Origin: Sulfurimonas sp. HSL1-2
GTDB lineage: Bacteria > Campylobacterota > Campylobacteria > Campylobacterales > Sulfurimonadaceae
Assembly (NCBI RefSeq): GCF_039645565.1
Contig: NZ_CP147914.1
Coordinates: forward strand, 1 to 64,000
Direction: 5' to 3'
Length of the DNA: 64,000 nucleotides
Numbering within the stretch: the stretch's first letter is position 1; each line of letters starts with the position of its first letter. A model generated the notes under the pieces. That model made no database searches. It worked only from the letters and a program-made list of their open reading frames with translations, and was not told the DNA's origin. This document shows positions 38,310-45,291 of the stretch, piece by piece. The translations under genes and the position numbers were made by a program.

Positions 38310-39680
38310 ATGGTCGAACATATTACGCGGAGCAGGAACGACCTGCTGGGCTGGCCGCTCGTGGCGGCACTGTTTAAAAACAAGCGCGTCCTTTTCATCG
38401 TACGGACGGTCGCGGCACTGCTTTTCGTCTCCGCGATCTGGTTCGGCCTGCGCTATCCGGCCCTGGCGGAGAACCCCTATACGTCTGCCGTTTTCTGGTC
38501 GCTCTTCTGGCCCTTTTTTATGATCGTCAGTATCGTGCTGATCGGTCCGGGTTTCTGCGGGGTCTGCCCCCACGGCGTGCTCGGCCGCTTTCTTTCAAAG
38601 TTCGGCACGAAAAAAGAGGCACCCGAGTGGATGAAGCACCGCGGTATCGGTCTGGGGATCCTGATCGCGGCGTACTGGGTACCGGCCTACCTCTTCCCGG
38701 GCCTGCTTAAGACTCCCTGGATCGCCGCACTGCTTTTTGCCGGGCTGACGCTGCTGGCGCTCGCCGTCTTTTCCCGCTACAAGAATATGGCCTACTGCAC
38801 CTACCTCTGCCCGATCGGCAGCGTCACCAAAAGCTACGGCAAACTGGGGATGGTGCGCCTGCAGACCTACCGTGACGCCTGCGATTCGTGTACGACGTTT
38901 GACTGTGCGAAGGCCTGCGAGACGGGGCTGCAGCCCTACCTCTTCGATAAGAAGAACTCCATGCGTGACTGTACGCTCTGCATGGACTGCGCCCAATCCT
39001 GCGAGGCGGTGTCGCTGCAGCTGGTGAAACCCTCCAAGGGGATGTTCGGCGAGGTCAACGACCGCCACAATATCCACACCTATGTGTATATCCTGCTGCT
39101 GGCGATCATTACGATCACCATGCATTTCCACCACGGTCTGGGGCACTCGCCGGTGAAGACACAGACGCCGTGGTATGCGGCGGGGCAGTGGCTTGCATCG
39201 TTCCTGCCTGCCGGCGTGGACTGGGTCGGGTTCGCGGCGCTCAGTATGGCGCTGGTCGCCACCGGCGTGCTCGTCTTCGGCGGTTTTGCCGTTGCCGCTG
39301 CGCTGGTAAAGAAGCCCTTTAAGAGCTTCCTGCACCGCAACAGCTACGCCCTGGCCCCGATGATGATCATCGGGTCGCTCTCGCACGTAGGGTCGTTCTT
39401 CTTCATCCACTACGCTTCGGACCTCGCCAACGCCTGGTTCTGGCTGATCGGCAGCGCGGAGACAATGAAGCCGCTGGCCTCCATGCGCGACGGCTGGGTC
39501 CACCTCTTTTCGCTCTTCGGCTACGTCGGGGCCATCTGGAGCGCCGTCATCCTCTACAGCCGCCTGGGCATGTACGAGGTCTCTGCAGCCAAACGCCTGG
39601 CGGCTTTTGCCGCGTCGGGGGCGATGATCTGGTTCTATATCGGGTTGCTGCTGCTGTCGATGGCCGTCCGGTCACACTGA
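38310..39680 (+). CDS. Membrane-bound polyferredoxin (NapH/CcoG/NosR-like)
   Basis: The 456-residue protein has about eight membrane helices. Two CxxxCP motifs mark the NapH/NosR/CcoG superfamily (CGVCPHG about 77 and CTYLCPIG about 163). Two ferredoxin-type clusters follow (CDSCTTFDCAKACE and CTLCMDCAQSCE). It should pass electrons across the inner membrane. There is no nap, nos or cco gene nearby; its only partner is the upstream TonB receptor. I infer a reductase step for imported ferric or cupric complexes; the alternative is copper handling as in CcoG. Confidence 0.85.
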   Translation: MVEHITRSRNDLLGWPLVAALFKNKRVLFIVRTVAALLFVSAIWFGLRYPALAENPYTSAVFWSLFWPFFMIVSIVLIGPGFCGVCPHGVLGRFLSKFGTKKEAPEWMKHRGIGLGILIAAYWVPAYLFPGLLKTPWIAALLFAGLTLLALAVFSRYKNMAYCTYLCPIGSVTKSYGKLGMVRLQTYRDACDSCTTFDCAKACETGLQPYLFDKKNSMRDCTLCMDCAQSCEAVSLQLVKPSKGMFGEVNDRHNIHTYVYILLLAIITITMHFHHGLGHSPVKTQTPWYAAGQWLASFLPAGVDWVGFAALSMALVATGVLVFGGFAVAAALVKKPFKSFLHRNSYALAPMMIIGSLSHVGSFFFIHYASDLANAWFWLIGSAETMKPLASMRDGWVHLFSLFGYVGAIWSAVILYSRLGMYEVSAAKRLAAFAASGAMIWFYIGLLLLSMAVRSH

Positions 39681-39696
39681 CCCGGCCCACGTTCTG

Positions 39697-39714
39697 TTCC
39701 GCCGTAGTGCGGAA
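39697..39714. terminator. Hairpin between convergent genes
   Basis: TTCCGC (39697-39702) and GCGGAA (39709-39714) form a 6-bp stem with a 6-base loop in the 37-bp gap between the polyferredoxin gene and the convergent merR-family gene. There is no long T tract. Confidence 0.4.
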
Positions 39715-39717
39715 ACC

Positions 39718-40410
39718 CTATGAGCGCGTCTCGTCCGCGTTCAGCTCCTCTTTGAGAGCGGAGACGAAGACCTTGTAGGTATTCCGGTCGAAGAGGTAGG
39801 GCTTGGCGGTAAAGAGGGTCTCGAAGAGGATCTTCCACAGCGTCGAGAAGTTGTCGTCGGTGCGGGCGGTACAGAGGCTCTGCTGCATTTGACGCTCCAG
39901 TTTGGCAAGCCCCCTGGCGTGTTCGGCGTAGGCTTTGAGGATATCGGGGGCGACCCCGACGCTCTCGAAGGCAGCGGCCAGGTTGACGATGGCCGCGTCT
40001 TTATGGGTAAAGTCCGCCTCCCCCGTCGGCAGGAGGATCCCCGTCTCTATCAGCTGCGCGACGATGTCGGCATCCAGTCCGAACGCCTCCACAAATTCCG
40101 ATTGCGTATAGTGCTCCGCCTCGGCGGGGACGCGGCTGAGGGTATTCATCAGCGGTTCGATCATCGAGAGCGAGCTTGAAAGCGAACGGTTCGGGTTCCC
40201 CAGTGCCGCTTTGATCTGCTCGATACTGCTCCCCACCTCCTCTTTCATGTACCGGATGTAACGCAGCCGCTCCACATGTTCGTCGTTGTAGCGGTGGACG
40301 TTGGGTTTGAGCTTCCGCGCCTCGGGCAGCAGTCCCTCTTTGATGTAGTAGAGGATGGTCGATTTTGGCACTCCGGTCTTGGCGACGACTTCCGAGATCT
40401 TATACTCCAC
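39718..40410 (-). CDS. MerR-family transcriptional regulator
   Basis: The 230-residue protein has an N-terminal MerR winged HTH (YKISEVVAKTGVPKSTILYYIKEGLL) and a dimerisation helix near 75-110. A long C-terminal effector domain follows with only one cysteine (C180), so a bis-thiolate metal site is unlikely. It starts with GTG (40408-40410) preceded by aaggaac. It is divergent from the YeeE/YedE pair over a 91-bp gap containing a 19-bp dyad, which it very likely binds. The inducer is unknown; a sulfur species or redox signal is inferred from targets. Confidence 0.88.
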   Translation of the reverse strand: MEYKISEVVAKTGVPKSTILYYIKEGLLPEARKLKPNVHRYNDEHVERLRYIRYMKEEVGSSIEQIKAALGNPNRSLSSSLSMIEPLMNTLSRVPAEAEHYTQSEFVEAFGLDADIVAQLIETGILLPTGEADFTHKDAAIVNLAAAFESVGVAPDILKAYAEHARGLAKLERQMQQSLCTARTDDNFSTLWKILFETLFTAKPYLFDRNTYKVFVSALKEELNADETRS

Positions 40411-40459
40411 CGTGTTCCTTGTTCAAGAAAGTTTAAGCATTATAGCATAGAATTCAAAA

Positions 40460-40478
40460 CGTAAAGTATAACTTGACG
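40460..40478. promoter_or_regulatory. MerR-type operator 1 (before the YeeE pair)
   Basis: CGTAAAGTATAACTTGACG is an imperfect dyad: CGTNAAGT-ATA-ACTTNACG. AAGT/ACTT half-sites a few bases apart are characteristic of MerR-family operators (compare SoxR sites). It lies 23 bases upstream of the first YeeE ATG, between that gene and the divergent regulator. The same dyad recurs at 41605-41623. Confidence 0.65.
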
Positions 40479-40501
40479 ATTTACAAAATAAGGGGGTCAT
40501 T

Positions 40502-41014
40502 ATGCCTCGTACAATACCATGGTGGGCCGGCGGTATCCTGATGAGCCTGCTCTTCTTTTTTACCTTTTCCGAATGGGGAGCGGGGCGGCCGATCGGTGCC
40601 TCGACGGGCATGGCCTACCTCTCCGAGGTGCTGTTCGGCCTGGATGCCGACAGCCATGAATATACGGCCCTGATCGAGACGTCGGGCGCCTGGGAGGGGG
40701 TGATGCTGATCGGCGTCTTTTTCGGCGGCCTCTTCATGTCGCTCTTCGTGACGAAGACCTTTCACATCAGCTTTATCCCGACACTGTGGAAAGCGCGTAA
40801 GAACAGCTCGGTCCCTTCACGGATGGTCTGGAGCTTCATCGCCGGTTTCCTCCTCGTCTACGGGGCGCGGCTTGCCGGCGGCTGCAACGCGGGGCATATC
40901 CTCTCCGGAGGGAGCCAAACCGCCGTCAGCGGGTTGATCTTTACCGTCGTTGCCCTGGGTACCGGCATGATCACCGGCCGCTTCTTCTATAAACGCAAAG
41001 GGAGCTGTTCATGA
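40502..41014 (+). CDS. YeeE/YedE family sulfur-compound transporter, first half
   Basis: The 170-residue membrane protein has four predicted helices. The signature GARLAGGCNAGHILSGG (near 122-138) belongs to the YeeE/YedE (TsuA-like) family, which imports thiosulfate or related sulfur through conserved cysteines. The family is often split into two half-size genes as here. The ATG at 40502 has aggggg upstream. The second half overlaps its stop by four bases. Confidence 0.88.
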   Translation: MPRTIPWWAGGILMSLLFFFTFSEWGAGRPIGASTGMAYLSEVLFGLDADSHEYTALIETSGAWEGVMLIGVFFGGLFMSLFVTKTFHISFIPTLWKARKNSSVPSRMVWSFIAGFLLVYGARLAGGCNAGHILSGGSQTAVSGLIFTVVALGTGMITGRFFYKRKGSCS

Positions 41015-41610
41015 CGGAAGGTATCGTGCATATGTTCGACGTCGTGGCGGCGCAGGGGCACGGTTCCGTCTGGACGGTGCTCTTCATCGGCTTCTGTTTC
41101 GGGGCGATCATCCTCTACAGCCGGCTCGACAAGTTCGAGAAGATGGCGGGCTTTATGATCTTTGAAGACACCCTGGCACCCCGCATGGCGATGATGACGG
41201 TCGCGCTTTCCGGGGTCGGTTTTTATGCGCTCGTCCAGGGCGGCTTTGCGGAGTACCAGGTGAAACCGACCCTGCTGGGCGGGCTGCTGGTCGGCGCGGT
41301 GCTGTTCGGCATGGGGCTCGTGATCCTCGGTAAATGCCCCTCGGCCTTCTTCGTCTCCGTTTCCGAAGGGCGCGTCGATGCGCTGGTGGGCGTGATCGGC
41401 GGGATGGTCGGCGGCGCGGTATTCACCCTCACCTTTCCCTGGATCAAGCACCTCATGGGGCCGGACCTGGGAGCGATCCGGCTCAGCGATGTGCTGGGCG
41501 GCTATGAACTCATGATCGTGCTGGTGCTGAGCCTGACGCTCTTCGTCGTCGCCCTGCTGATCCCGACCGTCGACTACCACGACCCGGCCGATGAGAACCC
41601 AAAGCGTTAA
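41011..41610 (+). CDS. YeeE/YedE family sulfur-compound transporter, second half
   Basis: The 199-residue protein has about five membrane helices, with the conserved cysteine motif LGKCPSAFFVSVSEGRVDAL and GGMVGGAVFT. It overlaps the first half (ATGA), so both halves should be made together as one transporter. The family moves thiosulfate, persulfide-like sulfur or perhaps selenium. Its stop codon lies inside the second MerR-type dyad (41605-41623). Confidence 0.87.
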   Translation: MTEGIVHMFDVVAAQGHGSVWTVLFIGFCFGAIILYSRLDKFEKMAGFMIFEDTLAPRMAMMTVALSGVGFYALVQGGFAEYQVKPTLLGGLLVGAVLFGMGLVILGKCPSAFFVSVSEGRVDALVGVIGGMVGGAVFTLTFPWIKHLMGPDLGAIRLSDVLGGYELMIVLVLSLTLFVVALLIPTVDYHDPADENPKR

Positions 41611-41629
41611 GTACAACTTAACGCTTTTT
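41601..41629 (+). promoter_or_regulatory. MerR-type operator 2, doubling as a terminator-like hairpin
   Basis: CGTTAAGTACAACTTAACG (41605-41623) is a perfect dyad with a 3-base centre and the same consensus as the site at 40460. Extended by AAAG/CTTT it can also fold as an RNA hairpin (41601-41627) followed by T residues, like an intrinsic terminator. It sits 36 bases before the ahpD-like gene, so it could be an internal operator, an attenuator, or both. Confidence 0.6.
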
Positions 41630-41658
41630 CAATTAGAATTGTCGCAAAGGAGAAGAAG

Positions 41659-42189
41659 ATGGCATACATAGCACTACCCGAATTCGAGGAGATGTCCCCG
41701 GCAATCCAGGAGAAGGCGCGCCCCATCCTGGAGAAGACAGGAAACCTCGGCGAGATTTTCAAACTGCTGGCGCTGGACGAGAAGGTCTATTTCGCCACCG
41801 ACATGATGGTCCAGAAGTTCCTGTTGGAGCCGACGGAGCTCTCCTATGGCATCAAAGAGGCGATCGCCCTGCTGATCTCCAAGGAGAACAGCTGCAAGAT
41901 GTGCGTCGACGTGCACAAGAACATCGCGAAGATGCTGGGACTGAGCGAGGAACGCATCACCCAGATCCTCGAGGGGATCGACAGCATCACCACCGACGAG
42001 AAAGAGAAGGCGCTGCTGCGCTTCTGCGTCCGCGCGTCGAAGAAAGACAACTACAAGATGCAGCAGGAGGATATCGACGCCCTCAAGGCACTGGGCTACA
42101 GCGACGTGCAGATCATCGAGGCCGTTGCCATCACCGGGTATTTCAACTACATCAATACCCTCTCCAACGTCTTCGGTCTGGGGCAGTGA
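41659..42189 (+). CDS. Carboxymuconolactone decarboxylase / AhpD-like protein
   Basis: The 176-residue protein has the AhpD core KEAIALLISKENSCKMCVDVHKN with the CxxC redox pair (near residues 78-81) and the downstream histidine. AhpD-like proteins are thiol peroxidase or disulfide-reductase-type enzymes. It follows an individual operator-like dyad and is coupled by a four-base overlap to the DsrE-like gene. Thiol or persulfide chemistry in the cytoplasm is inferred. Confidence 0.86.
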   Translation: MAYIALPEFEEMSPAIQEKARPILEKTGNLGEIFKLLALDEKVYFATDMMVQKFLLEPTELSYGIKEAIALLISKENSCKMCVDVHKNIAKMLGLSEERITQILEGIDSITTDEKEKALLRFCVRASKKDNYKMQQEDIDALKALGYSDVQIIEAVAITGYFNYINTLSNVFGLGQ

Positions 42190-42632
42190 AACGGTTTCCG
42201 GCCCTCATCGCCCTGCTGGGGGTGATGGCATCGGCCCAGGAGTACAAGGCGGTCTTCGACTGCAGCTCCTCAAACCCGCGTTATATCCTTTCGCGTTTCA
42301 ACCTCATTGAGAAGACCATGCAGATGATCGAGGCCCAGGGCGACACGGTCCGTTTCGCCGTGACGATGCACGGCGGCTGCGCCAAGGTAGCCTCGGAGAG
42401 CGCCGATTACCTCGTTCCCGAGGAGGAAGTGCTCTATGTCAAGAAGGCGCAGGAGAGTCTGGAGCGTCTCTCCAAAGCCAAGACGGTGGAACTGGTTGTC
42501 TGCGCCATCGCGCTGGAGGGCAACGGGATCGACCGCGAAGACGTGCTGCCATACCTGCGCATCTCAAAAAACAGCTACCTCGACACCATTGCGTACCAGA
42601 ACAGGGGCTACGCCCTGATGCCGCTGAAGTAG
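42186..42632 (+). CDS. Exported DsrE-family protein
   Basis: The 148-residue product starts at GTG 42186, overlapping the ahpD-like stop. It opens with a short signal peptide (MKRFPALIALLGVMASAQE) followed by a DsrE/DsrF-like fold: YKAVFDCSSSNPRYILSRF, a helix-rich segment, and VRFAVTMHGGCAKV with a conserved-type cysteine. DsrE proteins carry or hold sulfur, usually in the cytoplasm; an exported form suggests periplasmic sulfur trafficking to or from the YeeE transporter. An alternative is a YchN/YrkE-like protein of unknown substrate. Confidence 0.78.
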   Translation: MKRFPALIALLGVMASAQEYKAVFDCSSSNPRYILSRFNLIEKTMQMIEAQGDTVRFAVTMHGGCAKVASESADYLVPEEEVLYVKKAQESLERLSKAKTVELVVCAIALEGNGIDREDVLPYLRISKNSYLDTIAYQNRGYALMPLK

Positions 42633-42644
42633 CGGCAGTGTTTA

Positions 42645-42763
42645 TTGAGCGTTCGCACAATACGTTTAAGATGTGACGTGTAATGAAGTTCCCGTGAGAG
42701 AGGACGGGAGCGTTTCCCGGCGGCGGCAATAGTCTGCCGTGCCGGTGATGAAAAGGAGGGTAA
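42645..42763 (+). promoter_or_regulatory. Promoter and structured leader of the DUF1566 gene
   Basis: TTGAGC (42645-42650) and TAAGAT (42667-42672), 16 bases apart, make a plausible promoter. The RNA after it can form CCCGT/ACGGG (42691-42708) or the overlapping, mutually exclusive CGGGA/TCCCG (42705-42719). A longer stem CCGGC..CGGCA/TGCCG..GCCGG (42717-42745) overlaps the latter and ends seven bases before the aaggaggg site. This looks like a translational switch, but no known riboswitch class is recognised. Confidence 0.35.
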
Positions 42764-43174
42764 ATGATTCGAGTGGTTTCTCTGCTGCTCATGGTTTCCG
42801 CACTGGCCTGGGCCGGCTGGAAGCGCAGCGGTGACACGGTCATCGATACGACGGCCAAACTGCAGTGGCAGGACAATGCCATGGCGGCTAAGAAAGATAC
42901 GGTCTGGAAAGATGCGCGCAGTTACTGCGCGAACCTGGAGCTTGAGGGGTTCCGCGACTGGCGCCTGCCGACACGGGCGGAACTGCAGACGCTGCGCAGG
43001 GCGGCGGCCGCGAAGAAGGTGGGACTCAAAAACACGGTCTCCAACGCCTACTGGACCTCGGAGATCTACCGCAAAATGCCCATCAATGCCTGGGCCGTCT
43101 ACTGGGGCAACGGCCACATGTTCGATACGGACCGCTGCGACGAAGCGCATGTGCGCTGCGTCCGGCAGCGCTGA
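42764..43174 (+). CDS. DUF1566 (Lcl C-terminal) domain protein, secreted
   Basis: The 136-residue protein has a signal peptide (MIRVVSLLLMVSALAWA) and a compact C-type-lectin-like DUF1566 fold. WQDNAMAAKKDTVWKDARSYC leads to FRDWRLPTRAEL and ends HVRCVRQR with paired cysteines. The domain is widespread in secreted proteins of unknown role. It has a strong aaggaggg site and a structured leader, and ends six bases from the convergent EF-hand gene. Confidence 0.82.
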   Translation: MIRVVSLLLMVSALAWAGWKRSGDTVIDTTAKLQWQDNAMAAKKDTVWKDARSYCANLELEGFRDWRLPTRAELQTLRRAAAAKKVGLKNTVSNAYWTSEIYRKMPINAWAVYWGNGHMFDTDRCDEAHVRCVRQR

Positions 43175-43180
43175 GGGGCT

Positions 43181-43837
43181 CTAGCGGTTCGGACCGCCCA
43201 TGCCGCCCCCGCTGCATTTACCGCTGCCGCACTTCATCCCTTTGCCCATTCCCTGACCGGCCGGACGCTGCTGCATCCGGTTCATCTGGTGGTTCCGGAA
43301 CTCGGTAGCATCGATCGTACCGTCCCCGTTGGCGTCGATGTCGCCGAAAGCGGGTGCATTGGCGGCATTGCGCATCATCTTGCCGCTTTCGGCCTGCTTC
43401 GCCATCCGCGCCTGCTGGGCGTTTTCGTACTCGGTCTGGGTGATCGCGCCGTCGCCGTTCGCATCAAAATCGTTGAATGATGACATCATTCTGCCCTGCA
43501 CTTTGGTCTGGACTGTGTTTTGGGCATTGTTCATTCCCTGACCGGCCGGACGCTGCTGCATCCGGTTCATCTGGTGGTTTCTGAACTCGGTGGCATCGAT
43601 GTTGCCGTCAGCATTGGCGTCGATGTCGCCGAAAGTAGGCGCATTGGCGGCGTTGCGCATCATCTTGCCGCTTTCGGCCTGCTTCGTCATCCGTGCCTGC
43701 TGGGTATTCTCGAACTCGGCCTGTGTGATCACGCCGTCGCCGTTGGCGTCAAAATCGTTGAAAGAGGACATCATCCCCTGTGCGGCGAACAGGGTTCCTC
43801 CGAGCAGCAGTGCCGCCGCGAGACTCATACGTTTCAT
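43181..43837 (-). CDS. Secreted EF-hand protein with internal duplication
   Basis: The 218-residue protein has a signal peptide followed by two near-identical 95-residue units. Each unit carries two EF-hands with loops of the type DANGDGVITQAE and DANADGNIDATE, so four calcium sites in total. Both units share the linker RNHQMNRMQQRPAGQGM. It ends MKCGSGKCSGGGMGGPNR, a cysteine/glycine tail like those of small metal-binding secreted proteins. A periplasmic calcium or metal buffer is inferred. Shine-Dalgarno aaggag precedes the ATG. Confidence 0.85.
   Translation of the reverse strand: MKRMSLAAALLLGGTLFAAQGMMSSFNDFDANGDGVITQAEFENTQQARMTKQAESGKMMRNAANAPTFGDIDANADGNIDATEFRNHQMNRMQQRPAGQGMNNAQNTVQTKVQGRMMSSFNDFDANGDGAITQTEYENAQQARMAKQAESGKMMRNAANAPAFGDIDANGDGTIDATEFRNHQMNRMQQRPAGQGMGKGMKCGSGKCSGGGMGGPNR
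43247..43774 (-). repeat. Tandem intragenic duplication of 243 bp, period 285 bp
   Basis: 43247-43489 and 43532-43774 are near-identical copies offset by exactly 285 bp (95 codons), in the EF-hand gene. Differences are scattered substitutions without indels. The 42-bp stretch between them codes the inter-unit linker. Confidence 0.9.
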
Positions 43838-43904
43838 CTTATTCTCCTTTGGGGTGCGTTACTCCAATAATAATACTGCATTGTGAGTAAACCGTGAGCC
43901 CCCG

Positions 43905-44693
43905 TCACAGCGGCACGTTGAAAAGGAGCACTTTCGCCTCGCGCACGGCGGTGAGATCATGGACATTGTCGTCCATGATCTGCAGTTCGTCCCGGGCGCC
44001 GAGCCGCAGTTCCTCCACGGTGACCTCCCCCTCGATGACAAAGAGCAGCCGGGCGTGACCCGGGGCGACTGCAGGCAGCGCCAGGGTCCGGCCCCCCTCG
44101 ATGTCGCTGACGTGGATGGCGGCGTCCTGCTTGATCCGGATCGAGTTCTCCCGGCCGTCCCCGCTGACGAGCAGCGTCCAGCGGTTGGGGTGGTAGAAGG
44201 CGTTGAAATCGCGCTGTTCGTACCGGGGCTTTCCCCCCTCTTCACTGGGGTATATCCAGATCTGGAAGAGGGCGGTTTTCTCCGTTTCGGAAGCGAACTC
44301 GGAGTGGTAGATGCCCGCACCCGCACTCATGTACTGGATCTCCCCGGCGCGGATGACGCCCGCGTTCCCCGCGGAGTCGCGGTGTTTCAGGGCGCCCTGC
44401 GTGACGATGGAGACGATCTCCATGTTGCGGTGGGGGTGGGTACCGAACCCCTGTCCGGCTTCGATGACGTCGTCGTTGATCACCCGCAGGGCCCCGAAGC
44501 CCATCCGAGCGGGGTTGTAGTACTCGGCAAACGAGAAACTGAAGCGGCTGTGCAGCCATCCGTGTTCGGCGACGCCCCGTTCCGAGGCGCGGTGGACAAA
44601 CATTCTTGACATAACGGTCTCCTTTGAGTCGGTGTCGGCATCAAGCATCAGAGGCGACAGAAACAGCAGCCCCATAAACGTGCGGCGTTGCAT
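43905..44693 (-). CDS. Pirin family protein
   Basis: Pirins are cupin proteins; bacterial members include quercetin dioxygenases and regulators. The 262-residue sequence has the metal-binding HPHRNMEIVSIVTQGALKHRDSAGN region and GEIQYMSAGAGIYHSE. The start is uncertain: at 44693 (ggagg site) the product has a 27-residue leader with RRTFMGLLFLSP, resembling a Tat signal; at 44612 (perfect aaaggag site) it is the usual cytoplasmic pirin. It follows the marR-type gene in the same direction. Confidence 0.87.
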   Translation of the reverse strand: MQRRTFMGLLFLSPLMLDADTDSKETVMSRMFVHRASERGVAEHGWLHSRFSFSFAEYYNPARMGFGALRVINDDVIEAGQGFGTHPHRNMEIVSIVTQGALKHRDSAGNAGVIRAGEIQYMSAGAGIYHSEFASETEKTALFQIWIYPSEEGGKPRYEQRDFNAFYHPNRWTLLVSGDGRENSIRIKQDAAIHVSDIEGGRTLALPAVAPGHARLLFVIEGEVTVEELRLGARDELQIMDDNVHDLTAVREAKVLLFNVPL

Positions 44694-44738
44694 GGCATCC
44701 TCCAATCGCTATGTGTCGGGATGAAAAGGCAGGCGGTT

Positions 44739-45188
44739 TTACTGTGCCTTTTCCAGTTTGCGCAGCAGGCGCGACAGGGTGTTGAGCTCTTCGGTCTCCA
44801 GCGCGGCACCGTACCACGCCGTCAGGTTGCGGACATGGTCCGGGAAGAGGGAGGCGATCAGGCCGCTCCCTGCTTCGGTGATCTCCACCATGCGGATGCG
44901 CCGGTCCGTTTCACATGGGTAGACGCGGATCCACCCCTTGCTTTCAAGGTTCTTGATGACGACGGTGATGTTGCCCGGCGTACTGAGGATCAGTTCGGTG
45001 ATCTGGCCGACCCGCAGCGTCCCGAGGTGGTAGAGGGCCTCGAGGATGGCGAACTGCGCCATCGTGATGCCGTGCTCGGCAATGGTTGCCGTCTCCTTGG
45101 CGCGGAGCTTGTTGTAGGCGCGCGACAGCTCGATATGCGTCCGCAGTACGGCGTCTTCGCGCGGTCCGTACGGTTTCGTGCGTTTCAT
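44739..45188 (-). CDS. MarR-family transcriptional regulator
   Basis: The 149-residue protein has the MarR winged helix-turn-helix (ITMAQFAILEALYHLGTLRVGQITELI, then the wing with ETDRRIRMVEITEAG). A perfect 18-bp palindrome lies 35 bases upstream of its start, the expected autoregulatory site. The pirin gene follows 45 bases downstream in the same direction and is its probable target. The inducer is unknown; it has a single cysteine in the wing (YPCETDRR). Confidence 0.9.
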   Translation of the reverse strand: MKRTKPYGPREDAVLRTHIELSRAYNKLRAKETATIAEHGITMAQFAILEALYHLGTLRVGQITELILSTPGNITVVIKNLESKGWIRVYPCETDRRIRMVEITEAGSGLIASLFPDHVRNLTAWYGAALETEELNTLSRLLRKLEKAQ

Positions 45189-45222
45189 GGCACCTCCTTT
45201 CCATCAGCGGTTAAGAGCATTA

Positions 45223-45240
45223 TATTACTAATTAGTAATA
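45223..45240. promoter_or_regulatory. Predicted MarR operator
   Basis: TATTACTAATTAGTAATA is a perfect 18-bp palindrome 35 bases upstream of the marR-type ATG. Its length, A/T character and position match MarR-family operators, which overlap the promoter of their own operon. Confidence 0.65.
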
Positions 45241-45291
45241 ATGTCAACGACCGCTACCGTTGACAGGACCCACGTCCCGAAGGGAACGGGG

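Noticed and set aside
36144..38573. 809-codon open frame on the minus strand
   Set aside because: It is antisense to the TonB receptor at 36201 and has no recognisable domain.
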